64,000 nucleotides of DNA, taken from Bacteroidota bacterium. Lineage in GTDB: Bacteria; Bacteroidota; Bacteroidia; Chitinophagales; Chitinophagaceae. Where the stretch lies: assembly GCA_030706685.1 (NCBI GenBank), contig JAUZOA010000002.1, positions 62,001 to 126,000 of the forward strand, in the 5' to 3' direction. The notes beneath the pieces are model-generated. The model ran no database searches. It saw nothing but the letters and a program-made list of their open reading frames with translations, and was not told where the DNA came from. Both the position numbers and the translations under genes were made by a program. Positions 19,829-29,669 of the stretch are shown here, in pieces; within the stretch, counting starts at the first letter, position 1; the number at the start of each line of letters is the position of its first letter.

Positions 19829-20197
19829 CTAAAATATTTTAGGAATAAAAACAAGTATCCCGGTAATAAGCGCGATCAATGCCGCTACTAATACTGCACC
19901 CGCCGCCATATCCTTTATCCTCTTTACCTCCGGGTGCCGTTCGGGTATAATAAGATCCATAATCTGCTCAATTACTGTATTAAGAATTTCAGTAACCCAG
20001 ACAAGTCCGGTAACAATAACAAGCAAAATGATTTCAGTACGGGGCAACCGAAACCACCATGCGGCAACAATTACTGTAACAGAAGCCGCCATATGTATCC
20101 ATGCATTGTGCTCCTTTCTGAAAAAGTTGCGGATGCCTTCCCAGGCAAACCGAAAACTGGCTGCCCTGTCCCGAAAAGAAAAAGGTTTTTTTTTCAT
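19829..20197 (-). CDS. dgkA: Diacylglycerol kinase family membrane protein
   Basis: FAWEGIRNFFRKEHNAWIHMAAS...EILNTVIEQIMDLIIPERHPEVKRIKDMAAGAVLVAA: DgkA/UdpK motifs. Confidence 0.95.
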   Translation of the reverse strand: MKKKPFSFRDRAASFRFAWEGIRNFFRKEHNAWIHMAASVTVIVAAWWFRLPRTEIILLVIVTGLVWVTEILNTVIEQIMDLIIPERHPEVKRIKDMAAGAVLVAALIALITGILVFIPKIF

Positions 20198-20251
20198 GTT
20201 TAATCAGTTTTTTGAGATCGCACGGGTTATTTTACACCGAAAATCTAAATG

Positions 20252-21658
20252 CTATGCAATCGCAGGAAAGGGGGATCGCCCCGCATCCTGTTCATTGCCA
20301 ATATCTACTTTTGATAAGATGGCTTCCAGTAACGGTAGCATTTTATTCAGGCCTTTTGTCTTGATCATAAAATTCCAGAGGGGTTCAAACTTTTTCCAGC
20401 CTCCTGCATACGCGAAATGCTTGACAGCATGTTTCAGTTTATCATGCTGCCAGCTTGCTTTCCGGATATTTGACCAGCTATAGAATGAACGGTACGCCCA
20501 GTCATAGCCCAGTTGTAATTCTTCCGCCGATAAGCCTTTTGTTTTGTACACTACATGACGGGTATCGTATAAATCCCAGTCTTCGTGCAGTATCCTCCCC
20601 TGCTGCTTCATCGCCTGGTAAAGTCTTGTTCCGGGATAAGGAGTTAGAATATGATAAGTGGAGGTAGTCAACCCATTCCTTACTCCCCAATCGACGGTTC
20701 TTTTAAAAACATCTTTATCGTCATCATCTAACCCAAAAACAAAACTTCCATTGATCATAATACCCAATGAATGCAACCGACTGATCGCATCCTCATAATT
20801 TTTGCCGATGTTTTGTTTTTTGTTGCTTTGCAGCAGGTTGTCATCACTTAATGTTTCAAATCCCATAAACATACTTCGTAACCCGGCTTCAGCGGCTTTT
20901 TCTATCAAATCACTTCGTAAAACCGCATCAATGGTTGAAGCTCCCTGGAAGACACGATTCATACCTTTCATACCTTCAAATAAAGCGGTGGCGAATTTTG
21001 AGTTACCTAATAAATGATCATCCAGGAAATAGAGATGCCTGCCGGGTAAGCGATCAATTTCACGTAAAGCCGCATCTACCCGCTGAGTATAAAATGATTT
21101 GCCTCCTTCAAAAAAAGCATCTTTATAACAAAAATCGCAATGATGAGGGCAGCCTCTTGAAACGACTATTGAATTCGGAACCAGGTATAGATTACGTTTT
21201 ATTAAATCCCGGCGAACAGGAGGAATATTTTTAATATCTCTTTCTGTGTTTTGATAGATTCGCCTTGTAGTTTTTCTTTTAAAATCCGACAGGAATTGCG
21301 GAAAGATATCTTCTCCCGGCCCAATAAAAATGCTGTCCGCGTGAGGTAATGCTTCATCCGGGACTGAGCTGACATGCAAACCGCCCAGGCATACATACAC
21401 CCCTTTTTTCCTGTAATGATCAGCTAATAAATAAGCACGAAAAGCATTCGTAATATAGACCTGTATGACAACTATATCAGGGCGATCATAGGTAGTTAAT
21501 TGTTCCACATGTTCGTCTTGCAGATCAATTTCATCATCTGGAGAGCAATAAGCAGCCAGCGTTGCCAATCCCAATGGAGGAAACAAAGAATATTTTATGG
21601 GCCTCCAGTAAGGACTTTTGGCTTCCATTAAAGCCGGGAGAATCATTTTAATTTTCAT
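20252..21658 (-). CDS. B12-binding-domain radical SAM protein
   Basis: SRGCPHHCDFCYKDAFF (CxxxCxxC radical SAM motif), N-terminal cobalamin-binding-like domain (FPPLGLATLAAYCSPDDEIDLQDEH), LTPYPGTRLYQ. Confidence 0.94.
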   Translation of the reverse strand: MKIKMILPALMEAKSPYWRPIKYSLFPPLGLATLAAYCSPDDEIDLQDEHVEQLTTYDRPDIVVIQVYITNAFRAYLLADHYRKKGVYVCLGGLHVSSVPDEALPHADSIFIGPGEDIFPQFLSDFKRKTTRRIYQNTERDIKNIPPVRRDLIKRNLYLVPNSIVVSRGCPHHCDFCYKDAFFEGGKSFYTQRVDAALREIDRLPGRHLYFLDDHLLGNSKFATALFEGMKGMNRVFQGASTIDAVLRSDLIEKAAEAGLRSMFMGFETLSDDNLLQSNKKQNIGKNYEDAISRLHSLGIMINGSFVFGLDDDDKDVFKRTVDWGVRNGLTTSTYHILTPYPGTRLYQAMKQQGRILHEDWDLYDTRHVVYKTKGLSAEELQLGYDWAYRSFYSWSNIRKASWQHDKLKHAVKHFAYAGGWKKFEPLWNFMIKTKGLNKMLPLLEAILSKVDIGNEQDAGRSPFPAIA

Positions 21659-21754
21659 ACAGTTATTTCCTGGATAATAAATTTTCCCTGTTATTTCCTT
21701 TCGTTTTATGCATTGCCTCCTGCTATTTTTTCATAAAATATCCGGACATGAATT

Positions 21755-22324
21755 TTATGGCAGATATCCCGGGAGAGTCCGGCTTTTAAAAAAGTTGATC
21801 AGCCAATGAAGCATAATAACTCCCATACACAGCAACCAGCTTATGAAAGCCATCCACAAAAGGTTTTGTTCACGCTTTTCAATTTCATTTAATGAGCGGC
21901 CCACTGCCACAAATGAGTAAGCCGGTGATGATAATGGTTTGAGAACTACTGCCATCCGAACACTCCTCTCCGGCTGCCACGTAAATACATTTTCCCCATT
22001 GGTCTTTGCAAAATCAAATACACCTTTGGGCAAATGAGGCATTTTCCCGTTTAATACTCCTGTACTCATAACAGGCTCACCGCGGCTGTCGAACAGAGTG
22101 CTGAATACGGAAAGACTTTGAGATATCTCAACCGTATCCGTATTGAACCATTTGCCGGCAGTTCCTGCCTGCTTCACTTTGTTGCTGATATCCATGGCTA
22201 CCTGTAATTGAGGGTCATTGGCGCCGGAACGGTGAGCTTGCTGAACAGATGCATAAATAAGCCCGGCCAGGATGGTAACAATCGCTGCAGCAGCCAGGTG
22301 GGTTAAAAGATTTGCTTTTTTCAT
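21755..22324 (-). CDS. Membrane protein with two TM segments flanking a periplasmic sensor-like domain
   Basis: 189 aa: TM, extracytoplasmic region (QSLSVFSTLFDSRGEPVMSTGVLNGKMPHLPKGVFDFAKTNGENVFTWQPERSVRMAVVLKPL), TM; no output domain. Confidence 0.7.
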   Translation of the reverse strand: MKKANLLTHLAAAAIVTILAGLIYASVQQAHRSGANDPQLQVAMDISNKVKQAGTAGKWFNTDTVEISQSLSVFSTLFDSRGEPVMSTGVLNGKMPHLPKGVFDFAKTNGENVFTWQPERSVRMAVVLKPLSSPAYSFVAVGRSLNEIEKREQNLLWMAFISWLLCMGVIMLHWLINFFKSRTLPGYLP

Positions 22325-22341
22325 TTATTAATTTTTGAGAT

Positions 22342-22857
22342 TTATACTACAAGAGTATTGATCACACTATCCGTTTCGGGGTCTTCCTTTGTATTTATCC
22401 TGCTGAGCCTATTTATCTTTTTCAGGCAAATGCCAAGAGGTATGATTCCCACCAGGCCAAATGAACAATCAATCATCCGCCACCAAAAGGGTATGCCCCG
22501 GAAATAACCGGCCACTAAAGCAAAAGGAATAACCAGCGCGCAGGAGATCATACCAAATTCAATTACCCATTTATTACGAAGGGGATCACGCAGGGGCCCA
22601 ATAAAAAGGATAGCCAGAATAAAATGCGCGAACGCAAGCCAGTCGAATCCATAAGCGATAAAGGGATAATCCTTATTGGTGTTGGCGACGCCGAGATAAA
22701 TCCTTTCCATCCATTCACCCATTGGAGTGACCGGCGGAAAACAGCGACTGAGAAATAATAATTCTGATTCAGCAGGCATAGCTGTCAGCCCGCTGAAAAA
22801 AAGAATGATCATAAAGAAGATGATCCAGCGCCTGATGATGATGATTTGTTTTCTCAT
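22342..22857 (-). CDS. Hypothetical membrane protein
   Basis: Start trimmed to MRKQIIIIRRWIIFFMIILFF; four or more TM segments. Confidence 0.75.
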   Translation of the reverse strand: MRKQIIIIRRWIIFFMIILFFSGLTAMPAESELLFLSRCFPPVTPMGEWMERIYLGVANTNKDYPFIAYGFDWLAFAHFILAILFIGPLRDPLRNKWVIEFGMISCALVIPFALVAGYFRGIPFWWRMIDCSFGLVGIIPLGICLKKINRLSRINTKEDPETDSVINTLVV

Positions 22858-22867
22858 ATTAGAAAGT

Positions 22868-22884
22868 GCTTTGTAATTCAAAGT
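22868..22884 (-). promoter_or_regulatory. Palindromic operator-like site GCTTTGTAATTCAAAGT
   Basis: CTTTG-N5-CAAAG, matching 15/17 positions of the site at 23895-23911, 10 nt upstream of the 22857 start. Confidence 0.7.
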
Positions 22885-22900
22885 ATAAATTCAAAAAAAA

Positions 22901-23200
22901 TTACTTTACCCCCTTGATCATATTTTCCAATGCTGTGATATGATCTGTAAATGCTTTTTCGCCGGTTTTTGTCACAGAATAAGTGGTATTTGTCTTTCTC
23001 CCGATAAACCCTTTGTGAACTTTTATATAGCCGTTCTCTTCCAAACTTACCAGGTGCGTGGCCAAATTACCGTCCGTCACTTCAAGCATCTGTTTCAGGT
23101 CATTGAAGCTGATCTCATCATTGACAATGAGGATACTCATTACCCCGAGACGGATGCGGTTATCAAAAACCTTATTTAAGCCTGTTATCGGATTCTTCAT
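22901..23200 (-). CDS. Winged-helix DNA-binding transcriptional regulator
   Basis: NRIRLGVMSILIVNDEISFNDLKQMLEVTDGNLATHLVSLEENGYIKVHKGFIGRKTNTTYSVTKTGEKAF: ArsR/MarR-like wHTH. Confidence 0.95.
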   Translation of the reverse strand: MKNPITGLNKVFDNRIRLGVMSILIVNDEISFNDLKQMLEVTDGNLATHLVSLEENGYIKVHKGFIGRKTNTTYSVTKTGEKAFTDHITALENMIKGVK

Positions 23201-23203
23201 ACC

Positions 23204-23887
23204 CTATCCTCTTTTTTCATCAAACGATTTATTAAACAATCCGCTATTCCTTTCATATTTCCACCACATAATAACGCCGTAAATGATATGTAATGCTCCA
23301 AAACCAAGTGCCCAGAAATATAAACCATACCCCACCCATTGCATATTGATCAGACCCGCCACAATTTCACAATAACCAAGATACCGGATGTCTGTTAATG
23401 TATACTTACTGGCATTTACCAGGGCCAGGCCGTAAAAAATAAGACAGGCGGGAGATATAAAACGCCAGTCGCTGTATTGAAGCATTCCCAGGATAAAAAC
23501 TCCCCCGGCAACCAACGGAATGATCATATTCCAGAATAAACGCCTTGACGTGTGATTCCATAGTGAGATACCTTGCTTGCTTGATTTCTTCCAGGTAAAA
23601 TAAAAAGCGGATAGAAACGCTGCAGCAAATACTGCCGCAGCCAAACCTATTAATTGGATTTTAAGTTTTATAAATTCATGTTCGTCCCAGTTCCCAAGTT
23701 CATTGTAACGGAAATAATAGTTTTTAAAAATAAAATAGCGGGCTATCCCTGCCCCGGCGAGAGCAAAAAAGCCGGCTGCTACACCGCTCAGGCCGCTTAA
23801 TGAAATAAAGCGGCTGGATCTTTCCATCATCAGCCGGATGTCTTTAACCTCCTGGAGAGTGTCTTGTTGTTGGTTTTGTTCACTCAT
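23204..23887 (-). CDS. Hypothetical membrane protein, first gene of the wHTH cluster
   Basis: Start trimmed to MSEQNQQQDTLQEVKDIRLMMERSSRFISLSGLSGVAAGFFAL; multi-TM, 4 nt from the wHTH gene. Confidence 0.85.
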   Translation of the reverse strand: MSEQNQQQDTLQEVKDIRLMMERSSRFISLSGLSGVAAGFFALAGAGIARYFIFKNYYFRYNELGNWDEHEFIKLKIQLIGLAAAVFAAAFLSAFYFTWKKSSKQGISLWNHTSRRLFWNMIIPLVAGGVFILGMLQYSDWRFISPACLIFYGLALVNASKYTLTDIRYLGYCEIVAGLINMQWVGYGLYFWALGFGALHIIYGVIMWWKYERNSGLFNKSFDEKRG

Positions 23888-23894
23888 AAAAAGC

Positions 23895-23911
23895 ACTTTG
23901 TAATACAAAGT
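23895..23911 (-). promoter_or_regulatory. Perfect palindromic operator-like site ACTTTGTAATACAAAGT
   Basis: ACTTTGTA-A-TACAAAGT, perfect 8-bp arms around a central A, 7 nt upstream of the 23887 start. Confidence 0.8.
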
Positions 23912-24024
23912 AAATAGAAGGTTTTGAGATTTCCAAATGATTTCTGTTTTCCACTTTGCTAAAAAACTGTCAAATTGCTTACAGAAAACTGATTATCTGC
24001 CGTAGATTTGTTTATTTGAATCCA

Positions 24025-26499
24025 ATGAAAGCCTTTTTCTTCCTTTTTTTCTCCCTGCTCCTGAGTTTTTTTGTGCTTCCCGTATCGGCTCAAAAAAGAA
24101 TATCCGGCATTGTAAGAGATGAACATAGTGAAGAGGGTGTACCTTTTGCCTCTGTCCAGTTTAAAAACACAACCATCGGCGGGCTTACCGATTCTTCCGG
24201 CTTTTTTTCTTTTTACCTGGATAAATGGCCTTCCGATACAATAGAAATTTCCTGTGTCGGTTACCAGCCCTACCTGTTTATTGTCAATAAAAACAAGGAC
24301 ACGGCATTTGTCACCATCCTGCTGGAAAGAGGAACCTTTAATGAAGGTGTACAGGTAAAAGCCAAAGTAAACAAAGGGCTTCTGGTATGGCGAAGAATCG
24401 TTCAGCATAAACCGCAGAATAACCGGTACCGCTTCGATAATTTCTCCTATGAACTATATAACAAACTGGAGGTAGATATCAAGAACTTTAATTTCAAACG
24501 TATCGCGAAATTTAAACCTTTCAGGCCCGTCGGAGATATCATTAATCAAAACATAGACTCTTTCCAGGGAGCAAAATACCTTCCCACCTATCTTACCGAA
24601 GCCATCTCTGACTATTATTATCAAAAGGATCCTAAAAAACGAAGAGAAATAATAAAAGCAGCGAATACCAATGGTGTAAAAAATGAAAGCATTATCAAAT
24701 ACCTGGGTGGTACGGACCAGGTGGTAAATGTTTATAATAATTTCATTGCGGTTTTCGACAGAGAATTTGTAAGCCCCGCCAGTGACAACGGTGATCTTTA
24801 CTATAACTACACGGTCGCTGACACCCAGCAAATGGGAAGCAACCGTTTTTACCACCTTGTATTTACACCCCGTCGTACCGGGACCAATACTTTCGAAGGT
24901 GATTGCTGGGTACACGCCGGTACATTTGCCATCCAGAAGATGAATCTCCGACTGGGAAAAGAAGCGAATGTCAACTTTCTTGAAACCCTGAGCCTGATAC
25001 AGGAATATACCCTTATTAATGACTCCGTCTGGTTTCTTTCTAAAGATAAGTTTGTGGCCGATCTTTCTCCTCTTGGGAAAGAAAGGCCGGGAATCATTGG
25101 ACGGAAAACAACTACATACAGAAACGTTGTCATTGATGACCCGTCTGTAACAGCGGAATTGGCAAAAAATAAAAAACTGGAAGAAATTATTGCGCTTCCC
25201 GGCGCGGATGAAAAAGATAAAACCTACTGGGAACAATCCCGGCATGAACCACTGAGCAAATCGGAGCAAGGTGTCATTCGCATGATTGACACCCTCGTGA
25301 ATGCCCCTGCGTTCCAGAAATTCACCAACAAGATAAATTTTATTGCAACAGGCTACCTGAATACCGGAAATTACCAGATCGGTCCCTGGTACAACTGGAT
25401 CACTTCTAACTCCTGGGAAGGATTTCGTATGCGGTTCGATCTTGGCACCAATAAACATTTTGATAAAAAATGGTGGTGGCATGGTTACCTGGCCTATGGT
25501 TTTGGCGATAAAAAATTAAAAGGACAGGGAGAAGTCTTTTTCCTGCCTAAGAAACATCCCCGGTTATATTTATACGGCTCTTACAGCAATGATCTTGATT
25601 TCGGGCAAAATTATTATGGCGAGGTAACACAGGATAATATATTTGCGTTGGCGCTTCGCAAGAAAAATATCCCGGTCAAGTTTATTAAGCTTAATGAAAA
25701 GCGTTTTGAATTTTTCAATGAAACACGTTCAGGCTTTTCCGCGCTACTGGCCGCTACTCACAAGACATATACCCCGTTGAAAAATCTTATTTCGAAAGAT
25801 TCATTTGTCATTACCAGCAGCGGCCTCCCGCTGGCTTCGGCAGAGATTTCGCTTCGTTTACGTTTTGCCTATCTTGAAAAATTTGTAGAGAATCAATTCT
25901 TCCGCACCAGTCTTGGCAGCCCCTACCCTATTGGAGAAGCAACCATTGCAAGAGGAATCGCCGGTGTTTTCAAAAGCAGTTATAATTATACCAAGATATC
26001 CGGCAGTGTTTCTGATTATATAAAGATCCCGCCCTTTGGCAATATTACTTATATGGTATACGGAGGAAAAACATTCGGTACATTACCTTATGTACTGTTG
26101 GATATCGCCCCCGGCAATGAATTGTATTATTACAACCAATACGCCTTTAACCTGATGAACCGTTATGAATTCATCCACGATCAATACGCAGGCATCAATT
26201 TCGAACATAACGTCGGCAACGGCCTGTTCCGGTTTTTCCCCAAATTAAAATTCCGGCAATTCTGGACAGCAAAAGTACTCTGGGGCAGTCTTTCAGAAAG
26301 TAACAGGGCCCTGAATTTTAAACAGGGCAATAATTTTCAAACATTAGACGGGAAAACTTACCTCGAAGTAGGGACAGGAATTGATAATATTTTACGTGTG
26401 TTACGGGTTGATTTTGTCTGGCGTCTTTTGCCAAGCACTTTGCCTAAATCCACTTCCGAGCATTTTGGCGTATTCGGAAGTTTCAGGCTGAGTTTTTAG
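24025..26499 (+). CDS. Carboxypeptidase-regulatory-like plus DUF5686 family outer-membrane protein
   Basis: Start trimmed to MKAFFFLFFSLLLSFFVLPVSAQKRISGIVRDEHSEEGVPFASVQFKNTTIGGLTDSSGFF (CarboxypepD_reg-like); body and C-terminal barrel typical of DUF5686. Confidence 0.88.
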   Translation: MKAFFFLFFSLLLSFFVLPVSAQKRISGIVRDEHSEEGVPFASVQFKNTTIGGLTDSSGFFSFYLDKWPSDTIEISCVGYQPYLFIVNKNKDTAFVTILLERGTFNEGVQVKAKVNKGLLVWRRIVQHKPQNNRYRFDNFSYELYNKLEVDIKNFNFKRIAKFKPFRPVGDIINQNIDSFQGAKYLPTYLTEAISDYYYQKDPKKRREIIKAANTNGVKNESIIKYLGGTDQVVNVYNNFIAVFDREFVSPASDNGDLYYNYTVADTQQMGSNRFYHLVFTPRRTGTNTFEGDCWVHAGTFAIQKMNLRLGKEANVNFLETLSLIQEYTLINDSVWFLSKDKFVADLSPLGKERPGIIGRKTTTYRNVVIDDPSVTAELAKNKKLEEIIALPGADEKDKTYWEQSRHEPLSKSEQGVIRMIDTLVNAPAFQKFTNKINFIATGYLNTGNYQIGPWYNWITSNSWEGFRMRFDLGTNKHFDKKWWWHGYLAYGFGDKKLKGQGEVFFLPKKHPRLYLYGSYSNDLDFGQNYYGEVTQDNIFALALRKKNIPVKFIKLNEKRFEFFNETRSGFSALLAATHKTYTPLKNLISKDSFVITSSGLPLASAEISLRLRFAYLEKFVENQFFRTSLGSPYPIGEATIARGIAGVFKSSYNYTKISGSVSDYIKIPPFGNITYMVYGGKTFGTLPYVLLDIAPGNELYYYNQYAFNLMNRYEFIHDQYAGINFEHNVGNGLFRFFPKLKFRQFWTAKVLWGSLSESNRALNFKQGNNFQTLDGKTYLEVGTGIDNILRVLRVDFVWRLLPSTLPKSTSEHFGVFGSFRLSF

Positions 26500-26608
26500 C
26501 TCCGGGTCCGGAGATTCACTCCCTTCATTGTTTATTAACCTTGCAGAAACGGGGTTCTGGCCAGCATCAGATCTTTTTTGCTATCTTCCTTTCATAAACT
26601 AAGATCGC

Positions 26609-28096
26609 ATGCCTTCACAATACATTCTTGCCCTGGACCAGGGCACTACAAGCAGCCGGAGTATTTTATTTGATAAACAAGGAAACATCATCCGTGCAGC
26701 GCGAAAAGAGTTTAAACAGATCTTTCCAAAACCCGGCTGGGTAGAACACGATGCAGAAGAAATATGGAGCACTCAATACGGTACAATGGCAGAAGCAATC
26801 GCCAAAGCCAACATCACTATGCAACAGGTGACCGGTATCGGTATTACTAACCAGCGTGAAACAACCGTAGTATGGGAAAGAAATACAGGCAAACCCATTT
26901 ATAATGCCATTGTGTGGCAGGATCGCAGAACCGCCGCCTATTGCGATGAATTAAAATCCGCGAATTACGGAAAAATGATACAACAAAAAACAGGATTGGT
27001 AATCGATGCCTATTTCTCTGCTACCAAATTGAAATGGATCCTGGATAATATACCCGGCGCCAGGAAGAAGGCCACGAACGGAGAATTGGCTTTTGGGACT
27101 ATTGATACATGGCTTGCCTGGAAATTATCCGGTGGTAAGTTACATATTACAGATGTATCCAATGCTTCCCGTACAATGTTGCTTAATATTCATCATTGCG
27201 AATGGGATGATGAATTGTTGAAATTGTTCGACATTCCTAAAAGCCTGTTGCCTGAAGTTAAACCTTCCAGTCAGGTTTATGGCGTGACAGGAAATTCAGG
27301 GATTCCCATTGCCGGAATAGCTGGTGATCAACAGTCGGCTTTATTCGGGCAACTCTGTACCCAGCCTGGTATGGTAAAGAACACTTATGGCACCGGTTGT
27401 TTTATGTTGATGAATACAGGCGAAAAAGCCATCGCTTCAAAGAATAACCTGCTCACTACCATCGCATGGAAAATAAATGACAAAATAGAATACGCTTTGG
27501 AAGGGAGCGTCTTTATTGCGGGTGCAGTTGTACAATGGCTGAGAGATGAACTGAAGATCATCCGCAAGTCAGCAGAAGTGGAAAAACTGTCACAACAAGT
27601 GAAGGACACCGGCGGCGTTTATATTGTTCCTGCCTTCGCAGGACTTGGCGCACCTCATTGGAATCCCTATGCACGTGGAACTATTTTCGGGTTGACAAGG
27701 GGAAGCAGCAATGCACATATCGCAAGAGCCGCAGTGGATAGTATTGCTTATCAAACTTTTGATGTATTAAAAGCTATGGAAGCTGATGCGGGCATTCAGG
27801 TAAAAGAATTAAGAGTAGATGGCGGAGCCACTGTAAACGACCACCTGATGCAGTTCCAGAGCGATATTTTGAATTGCAAAGTGGTAAGACCAAAAGTGAC
27901 AGAAACTACTGCGCTCGGCGCTGCTTATCTTGCAGGCCTGGCAGTAGGTTATTGGAACAATGTGGACGACATACAACACCAGTGGCAGGTTGATAAATCA
28001 TTTTCGCCTTCCCTGGATGAAGAAAAAAGAAAAGAATTGATAGTTGGTTGGCAGAGAGCGGTAAAAGCAAGTATTGCATGGACGCAAGAGAATTAA
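26609..28096 (+). CDS. glpK: Glycerol kinase
   Basis: [23 protein letters not shown]...[32 protein letters not shown]...; FGGY signatures. Confidence 0.97.
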   Translation: MPSQYILALDQGTTSSRSILFDKQGNIIRAARKEFKQIFPKPGWVEHDAEEIWSTQYGTMAEAIAKANITMQQVTGIGITNQRETTVVWERNTGKPIYNAIVWQDRRTAAYCDELKSANYGKMIQQKTGLVIDAYFSATKLKWILDNIPGARKKATNGELAFGTIDTWLAWKLSGGKLHITDVSNASRTMLLNIHHCEWDDELLKLFDIPKSLLPEVKPSSQVYGVTGNSGIPIAGIAGDQQSALFGQLCTQPGMVKNTYGTGCFMLMNTGEKAIASKNNLLTTIAWKINDKIEYALEGSVFIAGAVVQWLRDELKIIRKSAEVEKLSQQVKDTGGVYIVPAFAGLGAPHWNPYARGTIFGLTRGSSNAHIARAAVDSIAYQTFDVLKAMEADAGIQVKELRVDGGATVNDHLMQFQSDILNCKVVRPKVTETTALGAAYLAGLAVGYWNNVDDIQHQWQVDKSFSPSLDEEKRKELIVGWQRAVKASIAWTQEN

Positions 28097-28109
28097 TAAT
28101 TATTAAAAA

Positions 28110-29663
28110 TTGAACCGGCAGCAACATATCGACCAGCTTTCTGCAACAAAAGAATTTGACATCTGTATCATTGGTGGAGGCGCCACAGGGCTGGGCATCG
28201 CCGTTGATTCAGCCTCGAGAGGGTATAAAACTGTTTTATTGGAGAAATATGATTTTGCCAAGGGCACTTCTTCCCGCAGTACGAAACTGGTACACGGTGG
28301 CGTACGTTATTTGCAACAGGGCAATATAAAACTGGTGATGGAAGCATTGAGGGAAAGAGGTTTGCTTAAAAAGAATGCACCGCATCTTGTCAAGAACCAG
28401 TCATTTGTAATTCCCAACTATAAATGGTGGGAACATCCTTTCTATGGCATCGGATTAAAAGTGTATGACTGGATGGCCGGGACCCTTGGATTAGGTCCCT
28501 CTCAATTCCTCTCCAGGGAAGAAACACTTGAACTGGCGCCTACTCTTGACCCGGAAGGGCTAAAAGGCGGTATCCTGTATCATGACGGTCAGTTTGACGA
28601 CGCCAGGCTGGCTATTCATCTGGCCATGACGGCTTCCGATCATGGAGCTGTTGTCATAAATTATTGCGGCGTGGAAGGATTGCTGAAAGTCAATGAAAAA
28701 ATTTGCGGCGTACAGGTAAAAGACAGTATGGATAACAAAATTTACGAAGTAAAAGCAAAGGCGGTCATCAACGCAACGGGGGTTTTCGCAGACAATATTT
28801 TGAAAATGGATGATTCATCAGCTGAATCGCTCGTCAGCCCAAGCCAGGGTATCCATCTTGTATTTGATAGAGAATTCCTGCCTTCCGACACAGCGATCAT
28901 GATCCCGAAAACCGATGATGGCAGAGTATTGTTTGCCGTTCCCTGGCATCATAAAATAATAGTGGGAACAACTGATACACCTATAGAAAAAGCTTCGGAA
29001 GAACCTGTAGCGCTGAAGAAAGAAATAGAGTTCGTCATGCATCACATGACCCGGTATCTTAAAAAGGAACCGGCTTATTCGGATATCCGGAGCATATTCG
29101 CGGGTTTACGTCCGTTGGTAAAAGGCAATACAAAAAACACGGCAGCCCTTTCAAGAGACCACCATATTTCTATTTCCCATTCAGAATTAATCACTATTAC
29201 CGGGGGTAAATGGACCACTTACCGGCGGATGGCAGAAGATGTTCTGGAAATTGCCGTGCATAAAGCAGGCCTGGAAGAAAAAGAATGTATCACCGGAGCA
29301 TTGCCCGTTCATGGTTACAAAGAGAATGTTGATTTCAAAGCTCCATTATATTATTATGGCAGCGATGAAAAACCTCTTCGATCACTGATAGAAACTAATA
29401 AAGGCCTGGCCGAGCCTATTCACCCTGCTCTTCCTTTTGTGAAAGCAGAAATAATATGGGCCGTAAAAAATGAAATGTGCATGACTATAGAAGATTTTTT
29501 ATCAAGGAGAACAAGAGCCCTGCTGCTCGATGCCAGGGCAGCTATGGAAGCGGCGCCTCTTGTTGCCGGGGTGATGGCTGCGGAAATGAATAAAGACAGT
29601 AAATGGGTACAACAACAAATTAGTAGTTTTAAATCAATCGCAAGTAATTATCTTCCCATTTAA
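28110..29663 (+). CDS. glpD: Glycerol-3-phosphate dehydrogenase (FAD)
   Basis: DICIIGGGATGLGIAVDSASRGYKTVLLEKYDFAKGTSSRSTKLVHGGVRYLQQG; TTG start. Confidence 0.97.
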   Translation: MNRQQHIDQLSATKEFDICIIGGGATGLGIAVDSASRGYKTVLLEKYDFAKGTSSRSTKLVHGGVRYLQQGNIKLVMEALRERGLLKKNAPHLVKNQSFVIPNYKWWEHPFYGIGLKVYDWMAGTLGLGPSQFLSREETLELAPTLDPEGLKGGILYHDGQFDDARLAIHLAMTASDHGAVVINYCGVEGLLKVNEKICGVQVKDSMDNKIYEVKAKAVINATGVFADNILKMDDSSAESLVSPSQGIHLVFDREFLPSDTAIMIPKTDDGRVLFAVPWHHKIIVGTTDTPIEKASEEPVALKKEIEFVMHHMTRYLKKEPAYSDIRSIFAGLRPLVKGNTKNTAALSRDHHISISHSELITITGGKWTTYRRMAEDVLEIAVHKAGLEEKECITGALPVHGYKENVDFKAPLYYYGSDEKPLRSLIETNKGLAEPIHPALPFVKAEIIWAVKNEMCMTIEDFLSRRTRALLLDARAAMEAAPLVAGVMAAEMNKDSKWVQQQISSFKSIASNYLPI

Positions 29664-29669
29664 AACGGA

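Noticed and set aside
24454-25482. 342-aa minus-strand ORF
   Set aside because: Fully antisense to the well-supported DUF5686 gene (24025-26499); its sequence shows no recognisable domain. Treated as a shadow ORF.
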